A stretch of 64,000 bases of DNA from Rhodovulum visakhapatnamense (GCF_004365965.1 NZ_SOEB01000001.1:124001-188000); one strand, 5' to 3'; shown: positions 17,244 to 29,585, numbered from the stretch's first letter. A program made the numbers and translations. Notes: generated by a model from the sequence alone, not told the origin.

Positions 17244-19291
17244 ATGGAAAAGATCATCCTCTTCGCCCCGCTGATCGGCGCGCTTCTCTGCGGCTTCGGC
17301 TACCGGATGTTCGGCGAGAAGGCCGCGATGTGGATCACCACCGCGATGGTGTTCCTGTCGATGCTGTTCTCCTGGGTCGTGTTCATGGGCTTCGACGGCG
17401 AGATGCGCCAGGTCGAGATCTTCCGCTGGATCGACAGCGGCAGCTTCGTGGCCGACTGGGCGATCCGCATCGACCGGCTGACCGCGATCATGCTGATCGT
17501 GGTGACGACTGTCTCGGCCTTCGTCCATCTCTACAGCTTCGGCTACATGGCGCATGACCCCGAATGGCGCGAGGGCGAAAGCTACAAGCCGCGCTTCTTC
17601 GCCTATCTGTCCTTCTTCACCTTCACCATGCTGGCGCTGGTGACGGCCGACAACCTTGTCCAGCTGTTCTTCGGCTGGGAGGGCGTGGGCGTCGCCTCGT
17701 ATCTGCTGATCGGGTTCTATTACCGCAAGCCCTCGGCCAATGCCGCGGCGATCAAGGCCTTCGTGGTCAACCGGGTCGGCGATTTCGGCTTCCTGCTGGC
17801 GATGTTCGCGCTGTTCTTCCTGCTCGACAGCGTCCGCTTCGACGACATCTTCGACAAGGCGCCCGAGCTGGCGACGATGCAGCTGAGCTTCCTGAACGGG
17901 ACCTGGAGCGCGGCCAATGTGGTGGGCGTGCTGCTCTTCATCGGGGCGATGGGGAAATCGGCCCAGCTGTTCCTGCATACCTGGCTGCCCGACGCGATGG
18001 AGGGTCCGACGCCCGTTTCCGCGCTGATCCACGCCGCGACCATGGTCACGGCCGGGGTATTCCTGGTCTGCCGGATGTCGCCGGTGCTGGAATTCGCCCC
18101 CGACGCCAAGAACATGATCGTCTTCATCGGCGCGGTGACCGCCTTCTTCGCGGCGACCGTGGGTCTGGTGCAGAACGACATCAAGCGGGTGATCGCCTAT
18201 TCGACCTGTTCGCAGCTGGGCTACATGTTCGTGGCGGCGGGCGTCGGCGTCTATTCGGCGGCGATGTTCCACCTGCTGACGCATGCCTTCTTCAAGGCGC
18301 TTCTGTTCCTCTGCGCGGGCTCGGTCATCCATGCCATGCATCACGAACAGGACATGCGGAACTATGGCGGGCTGAGGAAGAAGATCCCCTTCACCTTCTG
18401 GACGATGGTGATCGGCACGCTGGCCATCACCGGTGTCGGCATTCCGCTGACCCATATCGGTTTCGCGGGGTTCCTGTCGAAGGACGCCATCATCGAAAGC
18501 GCCTGGGGCGGGCATGCCTATTTCGCCTTCTGGATGCTCGTGATCGCCGCGGCCTTCACCAGCTTCTATTCCTGGCGGCTGATCTTCATGACCTTCTTCG
18601 GCGAGGCGCGGGGCGACCGGCGGGCTCATGACCATGCCCATGAAAGCCCGGTGACCATGCTGGTTCCTCTGGGCGTACTGAGCGTCGGCGCGGTGCTTGC
18701 GGGCATGCTGTGGTACGGCAACTTCTTCGGCGACCATGACAGCGTGAACCGCTTCTACGGGGTGCCCTCGCATGAGGTGGCCGCCGTCGCGGGGCATGGC
18801 GAGACCGCCGCCGAGGGCGAAGCCGCGGCCGCGCTGCCGGGGCAGGGCGCGATCTATACCGCGCCCGACAACCACGCGATGGAAAACGCCCATCACGCGC
18901 CCCAATGGGTCAAGGCCTCGCCCTTCCTGGCGATGCTTGCGGGCTTCGCCGTGGCGTGGCTCTTCTACATCAACAAGCCCGAGCTTCCGGGCCAGACCGC
19001 GCGCGCGGCCCGTCCGCTGTACCTGTTCCTGCTGAACAAGTGGTATTTCGACGAGCTTTATGACGCGATCATCGTCCAGCCCGCCCGCAATATCGGGCGC
19101 GCGCTCTGGAAGGGAGGCGATGGCGGCATCATCGATGGCGGCATCAACGGGGTGGCGATGGGCATCGTGCCCTTCTTCACCCGTGTCGCCGGGCGGCTGC
19201 AGTCGGGCTATCTGTTCCACTACGCCTTCGCCATGGTCATCGGCATCGCCGTACTCGTCACCTGGATGGCTCTGACCGGAGGGGCCGAGTA

Positions 19292-19292
<1 letters not shown>
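17244..19292 (+). CDS. nuoL: NADH-quinone oxidoreductase subunit L
   Basis: A 682-residue antiporter-like proton-pumping subunit at the distal part of the membrane arm. It shows the ND5-type core ([59 protein letters not shown]) and the long C-terminal helix that braces the arm. A His/acid-rich loop near residue 460 ([10 protein letters not shown]) is notable. It overlaps nuoM by one base (TAATG). Confidence 0.97.
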
Positions 19293-20833
<1,541 letters not shown>

Positions 20834-20843
20834 GGGGAACGAG

Positions 20844-22286
20844 ATGATCTCTGACGATCTTTCCGTCGTCCTGCCGGAAATCATCCTTTCGGTCTACGCG
20901 ATGCTGGCGCTGGTCGGGGCCGTCTATACCGGCAAGGACAGGGCGGCGCCGGTGCTGGTCTGGACCACCTCGGCGCTGATGCTGGCGCTGGCGGTCTGGA
21001 TCGGGCTGACCGCGGGGCCCACCGAAACCGCCTTCGGCGGCGCGCTGATCGATGACGGCTTCGCCCGCTTCGCCAAGGTGGTGGTGCTGGCCTCGGCCGC
21101 GTTGGTGATGCTGATGAGCCAGGACTACATGCGCCGCCAGAAGACGCTGCTGTTCGAGTTCCCGGTGCTGATCACGCTGGCGGTCGTCGGCATGATGCTG
21201 ATGGTCTCGGCGGGCGATCTGATGACGCTTTACATGGGGCTGGAACTGCAATCGCTGGCGCTTTACGTCGTCGCCGCGATCCGGCGCGACAACCTGAAAT
21301 CGACCGAGGCCGGGCTGAAGTACTTCGTGCTGGGCGCGCTGTCTTCGGGGCTTCTGCTGTATGGCGCCTCGCTGACCTACGGCTATTCCGGCACCACGCT
21401 GTTCGCGGGCATCCTCGCCTCGATCGGTGACGGTCCGATCGGTGTGGGGCTGCTCTTCGGGCTGGTCTTCATGATCACCGGGCTGGCCTTCAAGGTCTCG
21501 GCCGTGCCCTTCCACATGTGGACGCCCGACGTCTACGAGGGTGCGCCGACGCCGGTCACCGCCTTCTTCGCGACCGCGCCCAAGATGGCCGCGATGGCGC
21601 TGTTCGCCCGGGTGCTGTTCGACGCCTTCGGGTCGGTGCCGGGCGACTGGGGGCAGGTGATCGCGGTGCTGTCACTGCTGTCGATGTTCCTCGGCGCCTT
21701 CGCCGGGATCGGCCAGCGCAACTTCAAGCGGCTGATGGCCTATTCCTCGATTGCCCATATGGGGTTTGCGCTGATGGGGCTGGTTGCGGGCACCGCGCTG
21801 GGGGTGCAGGCGATGCTGGTCTACATGGCGATCTATGTCACCATGAGCATCGGCACCTTCGCCTTCATCATGGGCATGCAGAAGGACGGCCAGCCGGTCG
21901 TCGATATCCGCAGCCTGAACATGTATGCTTCGGTCGAGCCGCTGAAGGCGCTGGCGCTGATGATGCTGCTGTTCAGCCTCGCGGGCGTGCCGCCCTTCGT
22001 GGGTTTCTTCGGGAAGTTCTACGTCATCAAGGCGGCGGTCGACGGCGGCTATGTGTGGCTGGCGGTGGCGGGCGTGATCGCCTCGGTGATCTCGGCCTTC
22101 TACTACCTGCGCATCGTCTTCTACATGTATTTCGGCGAGGAGGGCGACCGCCGCCTCGACGGAACCATGCCGCCGGTGATGTGGGGCATCATGATGGTCG
22201 CGTCCTTCGCGATGATCGTGGGGGTCATCAACCTCTTCGGTGTCGAGGGGCTGGCGCTGGCCGCGGCTCAGACCCTTGTCAACTGA
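20844..22286 (+). CDS. nuoN: NADH-quinone oxidoreductase subunit N
   Basis: A 480-residue antiporter-like subunit (ND2 type). It carries [16 protein letters not shown] with the conserved glutamate, [22 protein letters not shown], and [15 protein letters not shown]. It completes the set of 14 subunits. A GGGAACGAG stretch precedes the ATG. The next frame (birA) overlaps its end. Confidence 0.97.
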   Translation: MISDDLSVVLPEIILSVYAMLALVGAVYTGKDRAAPVLVWTTSALMLALAVWIGLTAGPTETAFGGALIDDGFARFAKVVVLASAALVMLMSQDYMRRQKTLLFEFPVLITLAVVGMMLMVSAGDLMTLYMGLELQSLALYVVAAIRRDNLKSTEAGLKYFVLGALSSGLLLYGASLTYGYSGTTLFAGILASIGDGPIGVGLLFGLVFMITGLAFKVSAVPFHMWTPDVYEGAPTPVTAFFATAPKMAAMALFARVLFDAFGSVPGDWGQVIAVLSLLSMFLGAFAGIGQRNFKRLMAYSSIAHMGFALMGLVAGTALGVQAMLVYMAIYVTMSIGTFAFIMGMQKDGQPVVDIRSLNMYASVEPLKALALMMLLFSLAGVPPFVGFFGKFYVIKAAVDGGYVWLAVAGVIASVISAFYYLRIVFYMYFGEEGDRRLDGTMPPVMWGIMMVASFAMIVGVINLFGVEGLALAAAQTLVN

Positions 22287-23040
22287 GGGGCAGGGCTGGC
22301 ACTGGCCGGCCGGGCATGACCTGATCCTGCTCGACGAGGTCGACAGCACCATGGCCGAGGCCCGTCGCCGCCGCGACCTGACGCGGCCGACATGGATCGT
22401 CGCCCGCCGCCAGACGGCGGGCGTCGGCCGCCGGGGCCGGGCCTGGGGCGCGCCCGAAGGAAACCTTGCCGCGACCCTGGTGCTGGCGCCGGGCTGCCCG
22501 CCCGCGACGGCCGCGCTTTATTCTTTCGTGACCTCGTTTTCGCTCTATGCGACCTGTCTGGCCTATGTCGAGGACCGCGAGGCGATCACGCTGAAATGGC
22601 CCAATGACGTGCTGCTGAACGGCGGCAAGCTGGCGGGCATCTTGCTTGAATCCGAAGGGACGATGACCGAGGTCGGGCGGCTGTCGATCGGGCTGGGGGT
22701 CAATCTCAACGCCTTGCCCGACGCCGCGGCGATCGCGCCCCGGGCCTTGATGCCGGTGACGCTGGCCGAAGAGATCGGCGATGCCGTCGACCCGCTGGAA
22801 TTCCTGGCCTTCTTTGCCGAGCATTTCGCCCATCAGGACCGGTTCTTCCGCGAGGAGGGCTTCGGGCCGCTGCGGTCGGCCTGGCTGGAACGCGCCGCGC
22901 GGCTGGGCGACACGATCACCGCGCGGATGGGCGCCGAAGAGGTGTCGGGGCGGTTCCTGACCGTGGACGAGGACGGGCAGCTTGTCCTAGAGACGCCCGG
23001 CGGGCGGCGGTCTATCGCTGCTGCGGACGTGTTCTTCTGA
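22276..23040 (+). CDS. birA: Biotin-[acetyl-CoA-carboxylase] ligase
   Basis: Attaches biotin to the carrier domain of biotin-dependent carboxylases. The catalytic domain is clear from [11 protein letters not shown], the biotin loop ([13 protein letters not shown]), the [20 protein letters not shown] motif and a C-terminal SH3-like cap. There is no N-terminal DNA-binding domain, so it is a monofunctional ligase and not a repressor. The start is uncertain: TTG 22276, overlapping nuoN by 11 bases, gives 254 residues with a natural N-terminus, while GTG 22240 gives 266; no ATG is available before the first motif. It continues the nuo direction, so it may be cotranscribed. Confidence 0.88.
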   Translation: MSTEGQGWHWPAGHDLILLDEVDSTMAEARRRRDLTRPTWIVARRQTAGVGRRGRAWGAPEGNLAATLVLAPGCPPATAALYSFVTSFSLYATCLAYVEDREAITLKWPNDVLLNGGKLAGILLESEGTMTEVGRLSIGLGVNLNALPDAAAIAPRALMPVTLAEEIGDAVDPLEFLAFFAEHFAHQDRFFREEGFGPLRSAWLERAARLGDTITARMGAEEVSGRFLTVDEDGQLVLETPGGRRSIAAADVFF

Positions 23041-23055
23041 CGGGGGGGGGGCCCC

Positions 23056-23835
23056 ATGCTTCTCTGCATCGACTGCGGCAACACCAACACGGTTTTCTCG
23101 CTCTGGGACGGTGAAAGGTTCCTCTGCACGCTCAGGACGGCGACCGAGCATACCCGCACGGCCGATCAGTACTATGTCTGGTTCTCGACCTTGCTGGCGC
23201 GCTACGGGATCGAGCCCGAGATCACCGACGCGATCATCTCGTCGACGGTGCCGCGTGTGGTGTTCAACCTGCGGGTCTTCACCGACCGGTTCTTCAACAT
23301 CCGTCCCTGGGTCGTGGGCAAGCCCGAATGCCTGCTGCCGCATATGCCCCGGGTCGATCAGGGGACCAATGTCGGGCCCGACCGGCTGGTCAACACGGCG
23401 GGGGCCTTCGACCGGCACGGGGGCGATCTGATCGTGGTCGATTTCGGCACCGCCACCACCTTCGACGTGGTCGGGCGGGACGGGGCCTATCTGGGCGGCG
23501 TGATCGCGCCGGGGGTGAATCTCAGCCTCGAGGCGCTGCACATGGCGGCGGCGGCGCTGCCGCATGTGGATGTGACAAAGCCCGACCGGGTGATCGGCAC
23601 GAATACGGTTGCCTGCATGCAGTCAGGTGTGTTCTGGGGCTATGTGGGGCTGGTGCGCGAGATCTGCGACAGGATCCGCACGGAATATGACCGGCCGATG
23701 CGCGTCATCGGCACCGGGGGGCTTGCGCCTCTGTTCGCGCAGGGCGATGTCCTGTTCGACCAGATCGAGGACGATCTCACCATGCACGGGCTGACCGTGA
23801 TCCACGCCTATAACAAGGAAAACGGGGCGACATGA
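23056..23835 (+). CDS. coaX: Type III pantothenate kinase
   Basis: First step of coenzyme A synthesis, phosphorylating pantothenate. The 259-residue protein shows the type III (ASKHA-fold) phosphate-binding motifs DCGNTNTVFSLWDG at the start, VGPDRLVNTAGAF and DFGTATTFDVV in the middle, and a late GTGGLAPLF motif. The ATG is preceded not by a usual ribosome site but by a run of ten G residues and CCCC, an odd leader. Its stop overlaps the RNase J start by four bases. Confidence 0.95.
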   Translation: MLLCIDCGNTNTVFSLWDGERFLCTLRTATEHTRTADQYYVWFSTLLARYGIEPEITDAIISSTVPRVVFNLRVFTDRFFNIRPWVVGKPECLLPHMPRVDQGTNVGPDRLVNTAGAFDRHGGDLIVVDFGTATTFDVVGRDGAYLGGVIAPGVNLSLEALHMAAAALPHVDVTKPDRVIGTNTVACMQSGVFWGYVGLVREICDRIRTEYDRPMRVIGTGGLAPLFAQGDVLFDQIEDDLTMHGLTVIHAYNKENGAT

Positions 23836-25502
23836 GCAAGAACAGACTGATCTACCTTCCCCTCGGCGGCGCCGGGGAAATCGGCATGAACGCCTATGTC
23901 TACGGCTACGGCGTCCCCGGGAAGGAGCGTCTGATCCTCGTGGACCTGGGCGTGACCTTTCCCAACATGGACACAAGCCCCGGCGTCGACCTGATCTTCG
24001 CCGACATCACCTGGCTCGAGGAACGTCGCGACCGGCTCGAGGCGATCTTCATCACCCATGCCCATGAGGACCATGTGGGCGCGCTGGGCCATCTCTGGCC
24101 GCGGCTCAAGGCCCCGGTCTATGCCCGGCCCTTCACCGGCACCATCGCCCGGCTGAAGATGGAGGATCAGGGTCAGGACCCCGAAACCGTGCGCTTCGTC
24201 GAGCCCTGGCCGAACCGGATCGCGGCGGGACCGTTCCAGGTGTCCTATCTGCCGGTGTCGCATTCGATCCCGGAAAGCTCGGGGCTGGTGATCGACACGC
24301 CGGTCGGCCGGATCGTCCATACCGGCGATTTCAAGCTCGACCGCACGCCCATCGTCGGCGACCCCTTCGACCCCGATCTCTGGGCCGAGGTCGCGGCGGA
24401 CGGCGTCAAGGTGCTGACCTGCGATTCCACCAACGTCTTCTCGCCCAATCCGGGCCGGTCCGAAACCACGGTGGGGCCGGCGATCCGCCAGCTCGTCGAA
24501 CGCGCCGAGGGCATGGTGGTTGCCACGACTTTCGCCTCGAACATCGCGCGGCTCAAGACCCTGGCCGAGGCCGGGCGCGATGCGGGGCGCTCGATCTGCA
24601 TGCTGGGCCGGGCCATGCGCCGGATGATCGAGGCGGGCGTCGAAAGCGGGGTGCTGACCGATTTTCCCAAGGTCGTCAGCCCCGAAGAGGCCGCCGATCT
24701 GCCCCGCGACAAGGTGATGCTGATCGTGACCGGCAGCCAGGGCGAGAGGCGCGCCGCCTCGGCCCAGCTGTCGCGCGGCAAGTATATGGGGCTGAGCCTT
24801 GCCGCGGGCGATCTCTTCCTCTTTTCGTCCAAGACCATTCCGGGCAACGAGCGCGAGGTGATCCGCATCATCAACGCGCTGTCCGAGATGGGCGTCGATG
24901 TGGTGTCGGACGATGCCGATCTTTATCACGTCTCGGGCCATGCCAACCGGCCGGACCTGTCGCGCATCCATACGCTGATGAAACCCGAAATGGTCGTGCC
25001 GATGCATGGCGAACACCGCCACCTGCGCGAGCATGTGAAACTGGCCGCCGAGAACGGGCTGCCGGCGGTGGTGGCGGTCAACGGCACAATGCTCGATCTG
25101 GGCGGCGACCGGCCGCAGCCGGTCGAATTCATCGAGACCGGGCGGACCTATCTCGACGGGGCGGTGCAGATCGGCGCGATGGACGGGATCGTCCGCGACC
25201 GGATCCGGATGGCGCTGAACGGGCTGGTGGTCGTGACCGTGATCCTCGACGAGGAGGACGAACCGCTGGGCGAACCCTGGGTCGATCTGAACGGCCTGCC
25301 CGAGACCGGGCGGTCCCGCGCGGCGCTGTCCGAGGTGCTGGAAGAGGATCTGGATCAGTTCCTGCGCCGGGCCGACGACAGGACGCTGGCCGATGACGAC
25401 AAGATCGAGGAGGCGATGCGCCGGATCGTGCGTCAGTCGGCGCAGACCGAGATCGGCAAGAAGCCCGAAGTCGTGGTGGTCATCAGCCGCCTCAGCGCCT
25501 GA
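23832..25502 (+). CDS. rnj: Ribonuclease J
   Basis: A 556-residue metallo-beta-lactamase/beta-CASP ribonuclease with 5'-3' exonuclease and endonuclease activity in RNA decay and maturation. Zinc ligands are in ITHAHEDHVGAL and the later HTGDFKLD and SGHANR motifs. The beta-CASP region (ATTFASNIARL, TGSQGE) and a C-terminal domain of about 100 residues are present. It is translationally coupled to coaX and ends the birA-coaX-rnj run at a strong terminator. Confidence 0.95.
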   Translation: MSKNRLIYLPLGGAGEIGMNAYVYGYGVPGKERLILVDLGVTFPNMDTSPGVDLIFADITWLEERRDRLEAIFITHAHEDHVGALGHLWPRLKAPVYARPFTGTIARLKMEDQGQDPETVRFVEPWPNRIAAGPFQVSYLPVSHSIPESSGLVIDTPVGRIVHTGDFKLDRTPIVGDPFDPDLWAEVAADGVKVLTCDSTNVFSPNPGRSETTVGPAIRQLVERAEGMVVATTFASNIARLKTLAEAGRDAGRSICMLGRAMRRMIEAGVESGVLTDFPKVVSPEEAADLPRDKVMLIVTGSQGERRAASAQLSRGKYMGLSLAAGDLFLFSSKTIPGNEREVIRIINALSEMGVDVVSDDADLYHVSGHANRPDLSRIHTLMKPEMVVPMHGEHRHLREHVKLAAENGLPAVVAVNGTMLDLGGDRPQPVEFIETGRTYLDGAVQIGAMDGIVRDRIRMALNGLVVVTVILDEEDEPLGEPWVDLNGLPETGRSRAALSEVLEEDLDQFLRRADDRTLADDDKIEEAMRRIVRQSAQTEIGKKPEVVVVISRLSA

Positions 25503-25527
25503 GCCTCACGTCACAAGGCCGGAAAGG

Positions 25528-25555
25528 AAAAGGCGCCCATCGGGGCGCCTTTTTT
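25528..25555 (+). terminator. Intrinsic terminator after rnj
   Basis: GGCGCC (25532-25537) pairs with GGCGCC (25544-25549), extended by AAAA/TTTT pairs, with a six-base loop and a TTTTTT run on the plus strand. An A-run on the other side means it may also work for the convergent helicase gene. Confidence 0.88.
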
Positions 25556-25579
25556 GTCGTGTCGCCGGGGGAGGGGCGC

Positions 25580-27127
25580 TTATTCGGCGCTCTCTTCCAC
25601 CTGATCCTCGGTCACCGGTTCGGGTTCGCTTTTCGGCTTGAAGGACCGCAGCAGGAAGGCTGGCATGTGATCGCCCATCCCCACCACGGGCTCGTCCCGA
25701 TAGCCGCGGTCACGCCCGCCGCGCCGGTTGTTGTTGCCGCTCCGGCCCTGCCTGTTGCGGTCGGGGCTGTCCGGCCGCTCGTGGGTAGGAGCGTTGCGGT
25801 CCTCGCCATGCCGGTCGCCGGTCCTGTCGGACTGTCGCTCGGCGCCCCTGTCGCTGTTCCGCTCCCGGCGGTCGCCGCGCTGGGGCCGGGCGCTGCTGCG
25901 CTCTTCGGTCCGCTCCGGGTCCGAGGCGCCGGCCTCGTCGGTGTGCCGACCGCGCTTGCCGCGATCGTCGCTGCCGCCTTTCAGCGGGCTCTCGACGCGC
26001 GGGATCTGCTTTTCGACCAGCTCCTCGATGGCGGTCAGCCATTTCTCGTCATGGGGCACGCAGATGGTCAGCGCCTTGCCTTCGCGGCCCGCCCGGCCGG
26101 TGCGGCCGATCCGGTGCACGTAATCCTCGGCATGGGAAGGCACGTCGTAGTTGAACACATGGCTGACCGCGGGCACGTCCAGACCGCGCGCGGCCACGTC
26201 CGAGGCGATCAGGAACCGCAGTTTCCCTTCGCGGAAGGATTCCAGCGTCCGGGTCCGCTGCGACTGGTCGAGATCGCCATGGATCGGGGCCGCGTCATAG
26301 CCATGGGTCTTGAGCGACTTGGCGACGATGTCGACCTCGGTCTTGCGGTTGCAGAAGATGATGGCGTTCTTGCAGCCCTCGCCCTCGCGGTCGATCAGCG
26401 CGCGCAGCAGCTCGCGTTTCTCTTTGGCCTGCCGGTCCTTGCGCGAGGCGGTGTAGCAGATCACGGCCTGTTCGATGCTTTCGGCGGCGCTGGCCCGGCG
26501 GGCGACCTCGATCTTGGCCGGGGCCGACAGGAAGGTGTTGGTCACGCGCTCGATCTCGGGCGCCATCGTGGCCGAGAAGAACAGCGTCTGCCGGGTGAAG
26601 GGGGTCAGCTGGAAAATCCGCTCGATATCGGGGATGAAGCCCATGTCGAGCATCCGGTCCGCCTCGTCCACCACCATGATCTGGACGCCGGTCAGCAGCA
26701 GCTTGCCGCGTTCGAAATGGTCCAGCAGGCGGCCGGGGGTGGCGATCAGCACGTCGACGCCCTTGTCGATCAGCGCGTCCTGTTCCTTGAAGCTGACACC
26801 GCCGATCAGAAGCGCCTTCGACAGCTTGGTCTTCTTGGCATAGGTGTCGAAGTTTTCGGCGACCTGGGCCGCCAGTTCGCGGGTCGGCGCCAGCACGAGG
26901 CTGCGCGGCATCCGGGCCCGGGCCCGGCCGCGGCCGAGAAGGGTGATCATCGGCAGCACGAAGCTGGCCGTCTTGCCGGTGCCGGTCTGGGCGATGCCCA
27001 GAACGTCGCGACCTTCAAGCGCAGGCGGGATGGCCCCGGCCTGGATCGGGGTCGGCGCGGTGTAGCCCGCGTCGGAAACGGCGGAAAGAACCTTGGGGTC
27101 GAGCCCCAGTTCAGCAAAAGTCGTCAT
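25580..27127 (-). CDS. DEAD-box RNA helicase (RhlE-like)
   Basis: A 515-residue ATP-dependent RNA helicase for RNA remodelling, ribosome assembly or decay. Motifs in order: PTPIQ (Q motif), AQTGTGKT (I), PTRELAAQ (Ia), VDEADRMLDMGF (II), FSATM (III), IATPGR and HRIGRTGR (VI). The last roughly 130 residues form an Arg/Asp/Gly/Asn-rich unstructured tail (RQGRSGNNNRRGGRDRG), typical of RNA-binding extensions. It converges on the RNase J gene across a shared terminator; a functional link with RNase J in RNA decay is possible but inferred. Confidence 0.93.
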   Translation of the reverse strand: MTTFAELGLDPKVLSAVSDAGYTAPTPIQAGAIPPALEGRDVLGIAQTGTGKTASFVLPMITLLGRGRARARMPRSLVLAPTRELAAQVAENFDTYAKKTKLSKALLIGGVSFKEQDALIDKGVDVLIATPGRLLDHFERGKLLLTGVQIMVVDEADRMLDMGFIPDIERIFQLTPFTRQTLFFSATMAPEIERVTNTFLSAPAKIEVARRASAAESIEQAVICYTASRKDRQAKEKRELLRALIDREGEGCKNAIIFCNRKTEVDIVAKSLKTHGYDAAPIHGDLDQSQRTRTLESFREGKLRFLIASDVAARGLDVPAVSHVFNYDVPSHAEDYVHRIGRTGRAGREGKALTICVPHDEKWLTAIEELVEKQIPRVESPLKGGSDDRGKRGRHTDEAGASDPERTEERSSARPQRGDRRERNSDRGAERQSDRTGDRHGEDRNAPTHERPDSPDRNRQGRSGNNNRRGGRDRGYRDEPVVGMGDHMPAFLLRSFKPKSEPEPVTEDQVEESAE

Positions 27128-27285
27128 GTAAGTCCTTGGCTCAGTTGCAGCATCATGGCCGCACCTGTCGCACGCGGCCTAGACCGGCCGTATTGCCAGT
27201 CTGATCCTCATTCGCGGCTCGATAGAGGAAACTCGCGCTTTCGTCAAGTTGAACGCCCCTGTACGCCCGCCTGGGGTTTCACGGG

Positions 27286-27876
27286 TCAGGTGAAGACCCG
27301 CCAGATGAAGACGATTTCCGGCAAGAGCATGCAATAGGCCAGGAACGCGACCAGCCCGTCGCGGGTCGACATCGCCAGTCCCAGCATCAGCACATGCAGC
27401 GACAGAACGAAGGGCAGGCCGGGGATGAAGCCCAGAAGAAAGATCAGCCCCCCCGTCGCCATCAGGATCAGCGCGATCAGGCGCGTCGCCGGACCGCTTT
27501 CCACAAATGCCACAAGCCGCGGCGCCAGCAGCGGGCGCAGCCACAGCGCGGCCGGTTGCGCCCGCGCGACCGAGACCGCCAGCACATGGCCCGAGAGATG
27601 CACCCGGCGCAGCCGCCCGGGCAGCCAGAGCGTGGTCTGGCCGGTCATCATCCGCCCGCCGATCAGGATCATGAAGACCGCGACCACCCCGGGCAGGCCG
27701 GGCAACATCCCCACCGGCAGGATCAGGAAGGCCGAGAGCATCACCAGAAGCGGCCCGAAGCCGCGCGCGCCCAGCGTCTCGATCAGATCGGCCAGGCTGA
27801 CGCGGTCGCTCGCCAGCGCCAGCGCCGCAAGGTCTTCGAGAAGGCTCGAGATGATCCAGTCGTCTGGGGCACTCAT
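27286..27876 (-). CDS. ExoD family exopolysaccharide synthesis protein
   Basis: A 196-residue membrane protein of the ExoD family, recognised by the N-terminal soluble helix (LADLIETLGARGFGPLLVML), the Pro/Gly segment PVGMLPGLPGVVAVFMIL and a similar second hairpin IPGLPFVLSLHVLMLGL. About four to five hydrophobic segments place it in the inner membrane. ExoD was described in Sinorhizobium in connection with exopolysaccharide and alkali sensitivity; the biochemical role is unclear. No polysaccharide genes are nearby. A 158-base gap separates it from the helicase gene, and it diverges from the phytase-like gene. Confidence 0.88.
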   Translation of the reverse strand: MSAPDDWIISSLLEDLAALALASDRVSLADLIETLGARGFGPLLVMLSAFLILPVGMLPGLPGVVAVFMILIGGRMMTGQTTLWLPGRLRRVHLSGHVLAVSVARAQPAALWLRPLLAPRLVAFVESGPATRLIALILMATGGLIFLLGFIPGLPFVLSLHVLMLGLAMSTRDGLVAFLAYCMLLPEIVFIWRVFT

Positions 27877-28085
27877 CGGCGGTCGGTCGGGTGAAGGGGG
27901 GACGGCCGGCGGGCGGCGCGGACGAAAACGGGTCTCGATGTCATGTCGCGGCGGGCGGGCGCGAATTCAAGGGGCCGGGACTGCGGCGGGGAACTTGTCA
28001 TGGAATTGACACGGGGCGGAGTCGCGGCTGTTGCAGGGGCTTTGTAGGGCAACGGGCACACTCTCATCGAGATAGGGAATCAACG

Positions 28086-29441
28086 ATGAAAAACAGTCTG
28101 TTCCTGCTTTCGGCCGCGGTCGTCGCCCTGGCCGGTCCGGCGCTGGCCGAAGAGACCTTCCCTGCGGTTCTTTCCGGCCATGCGGTGCTTCCCGCGATGA
28201 CCATGGTCGCGCCGCCCGCCGATGCGCCGCGCGACGCCTGGATCTCGGGCAAGTTCACCGGGACCGGGCGGAACATGGTGCCGATGAGCGTCACGGGCGA
28301 CACTGGCAAGCTGCACGGCAACCGCGCGACCGGCATCGCGCTGCCCTTCATCGGCCAGCCGCTGCAGGGCTTTTCGGGCTTCGCGATGGACCGCGCCGAG
28401 GACGGGTCGGTCTATGCGCTGACCGATAACGGCTTCGGGTCCAAGGCCAACAGCCCCGACGCGATGCTGTTCTTCCACCGCATCGCACCCGATTTCGCGA
28501 CCGGCAAGGTGGACGTGAAGGAAACCGTCTTCCTGCGCGACCCCGATTTCAAGGTGCCCTTCCGCATTGCCTATGAAGGCACCGAGGGCCGCTATCTGAC
28601 CGGCGCCGATTTCGACCTTGAAAGCCTTCAGCTGGTCGACGGCTCGCTCTGGATCGGCGAGGAGTTCGGCCCCTACCTGCTGAACGTCTCGCTCGACGGC
28701 GTGGTGCTGGGCGTCTACCCGACCGTGGCCGATGGCAAGGAACTGAAAGGCGCCGACAACCCCGCCGTGTCCGCGACCTCGGTGCCCGGCACGGACTGGA
28801 AATCGCAGCGCTCGGGCGGCTACGAGGGCATGGCGCTGCAGCCCGGCACGTCCAAGCTCTGGGCGATGCTGGAAAAACCGATCCTCGGCGATGACGGCAA
28901 GCCCGAGGGCGATTTCCTGCGGGTGATGGCTTTCGATACGGCATCGAAGGACTGGACCGGCGAGATGTTCAAGTTCGCCCTTGCCGAGGGCGCGACGGCC
29001 ATCGGCGATTTCAACTTCATCGACGACACCCACGCGCTGGTGATCGAGCGCGACAACGGCGAGGGCGATCCCAGCCTGAAATGCGACGGCGCGCCCGCCG
29101 CCGACTGCTTCCCGGCACCCGCGCTGCACAAGTGGATCGTGCTGATCGACACGTCGGATGTGGATGCCGACGGGTTTGTCCGCCGGATCGGCCATATCGA
29201 CCTGATGGACATCGCCGATCCCGACGGGGTGGCCCGGCTTGACACCGATGCGGCGCGCGATCTGACGGGCAAGTACACCTTCCCGTTCTTCACCATCGAG
29301 GACGTGATGCGGGTGGACGACACCCATATTCTGGTCGCCAACGACAACAACCTGCCGTTCTCGTCCGGCCGCAAGCTCGACGCTGCCGCCGATAACGAGG
29401 TGATGCTGCTGAGCGTGCCGGAACTGCTGTCGGCGAAGTGA
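28086..29441 (+). CDS. Exported esterase-like phytase family protein
   Basis: A 451-residue protein with a signal peptide (cut after GPALAEE or nearby, about residue 21) and a beta-propeller-like body of the esterase-like phytase family: GFSGFAMDRAEDGSVYALTDNGFG near residue 100, LQLVDGSLWIGEEFGPYLL, and the later ANDNNLPFSSGR. Members are periplasmic or secreted and predicted phosphoesterases, often calcium-dependent; the true substrate here is unknown. The frame is open upstream, but the signal peptide fixes the ATG. A GC-rich hairpin follows the stop. Confidence 0.88.
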   Translation: MKNSLFLLSAAVVALAGPALAEETFPAVLSGHAVLPAMTMVAPPADAPRDAWISGKFTGTGRNMVPMSVTGDTGKLHGNRATGIALPFIGQPLQGFSGFAMDRAEDGSVYALTDNGFGSKANSPDAMLFFHRIAPDFATGKVDVKETVFLRDPDFKVPFRIAYEGTEGRYLTGADFDLESLQLVDGSLWIGEEFGPYLLNVSLDGVVLGVYPTVADGKELKGADNPAVSATSVPGTDWKSQRSGGYEGMALQPGTSKLWAMLEKPILGDDGKPEGDFLRVMAFDTASKDWTGEMFKFALAEGATAIGDFNFIDDTHALVIERDNGEGDPSLKCDGAPAADCFPAPALHKWIVLIDTSDVDADGFVRRIGHIDLMDIADPDGVARLDTDAARDLTGKYTFPFFTIEDVMRVDDTHILVANDNNLPFSSGRKLDAAADNEVMLLSVPELLSAK

Positions 29442-29455
29442 GCGGCGAAAAACCT

Positions 29456-29482
29456 GAGGGGCGCGGCAAGCTCGCGCCCCTC
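29456..29482 (+). terminator. Probable terminator hairpin after the phytase-like gene
   Basis: GAGGGGCGCG (29456-29465) pairs perfectly with CGCGCCCCTC (29473-29482) around a seven-base loop, 14 bases after the stop codon. A T-run is lacking, so termination may be partial. Confidence 0.55.
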
Positions 29483-29585
29483 GCATTCGAGGCCAGGCTC
29501 AGCCAGGACGTTGCGGAACGGCAATTGTGCGACCAGAGTCCGGCGGTAGGATCGTCATGTCCTGTGTTTGCCGGAGAAGACTGCG

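Noticed and set aside
16785-19220. 811-codon minus-strand frame opposite nuoK and nuoL
   Set aside because: Dominated by His/Arg/Asp/Gln with no domain; nuoK and nuoL are unmistakable on the plus strand.
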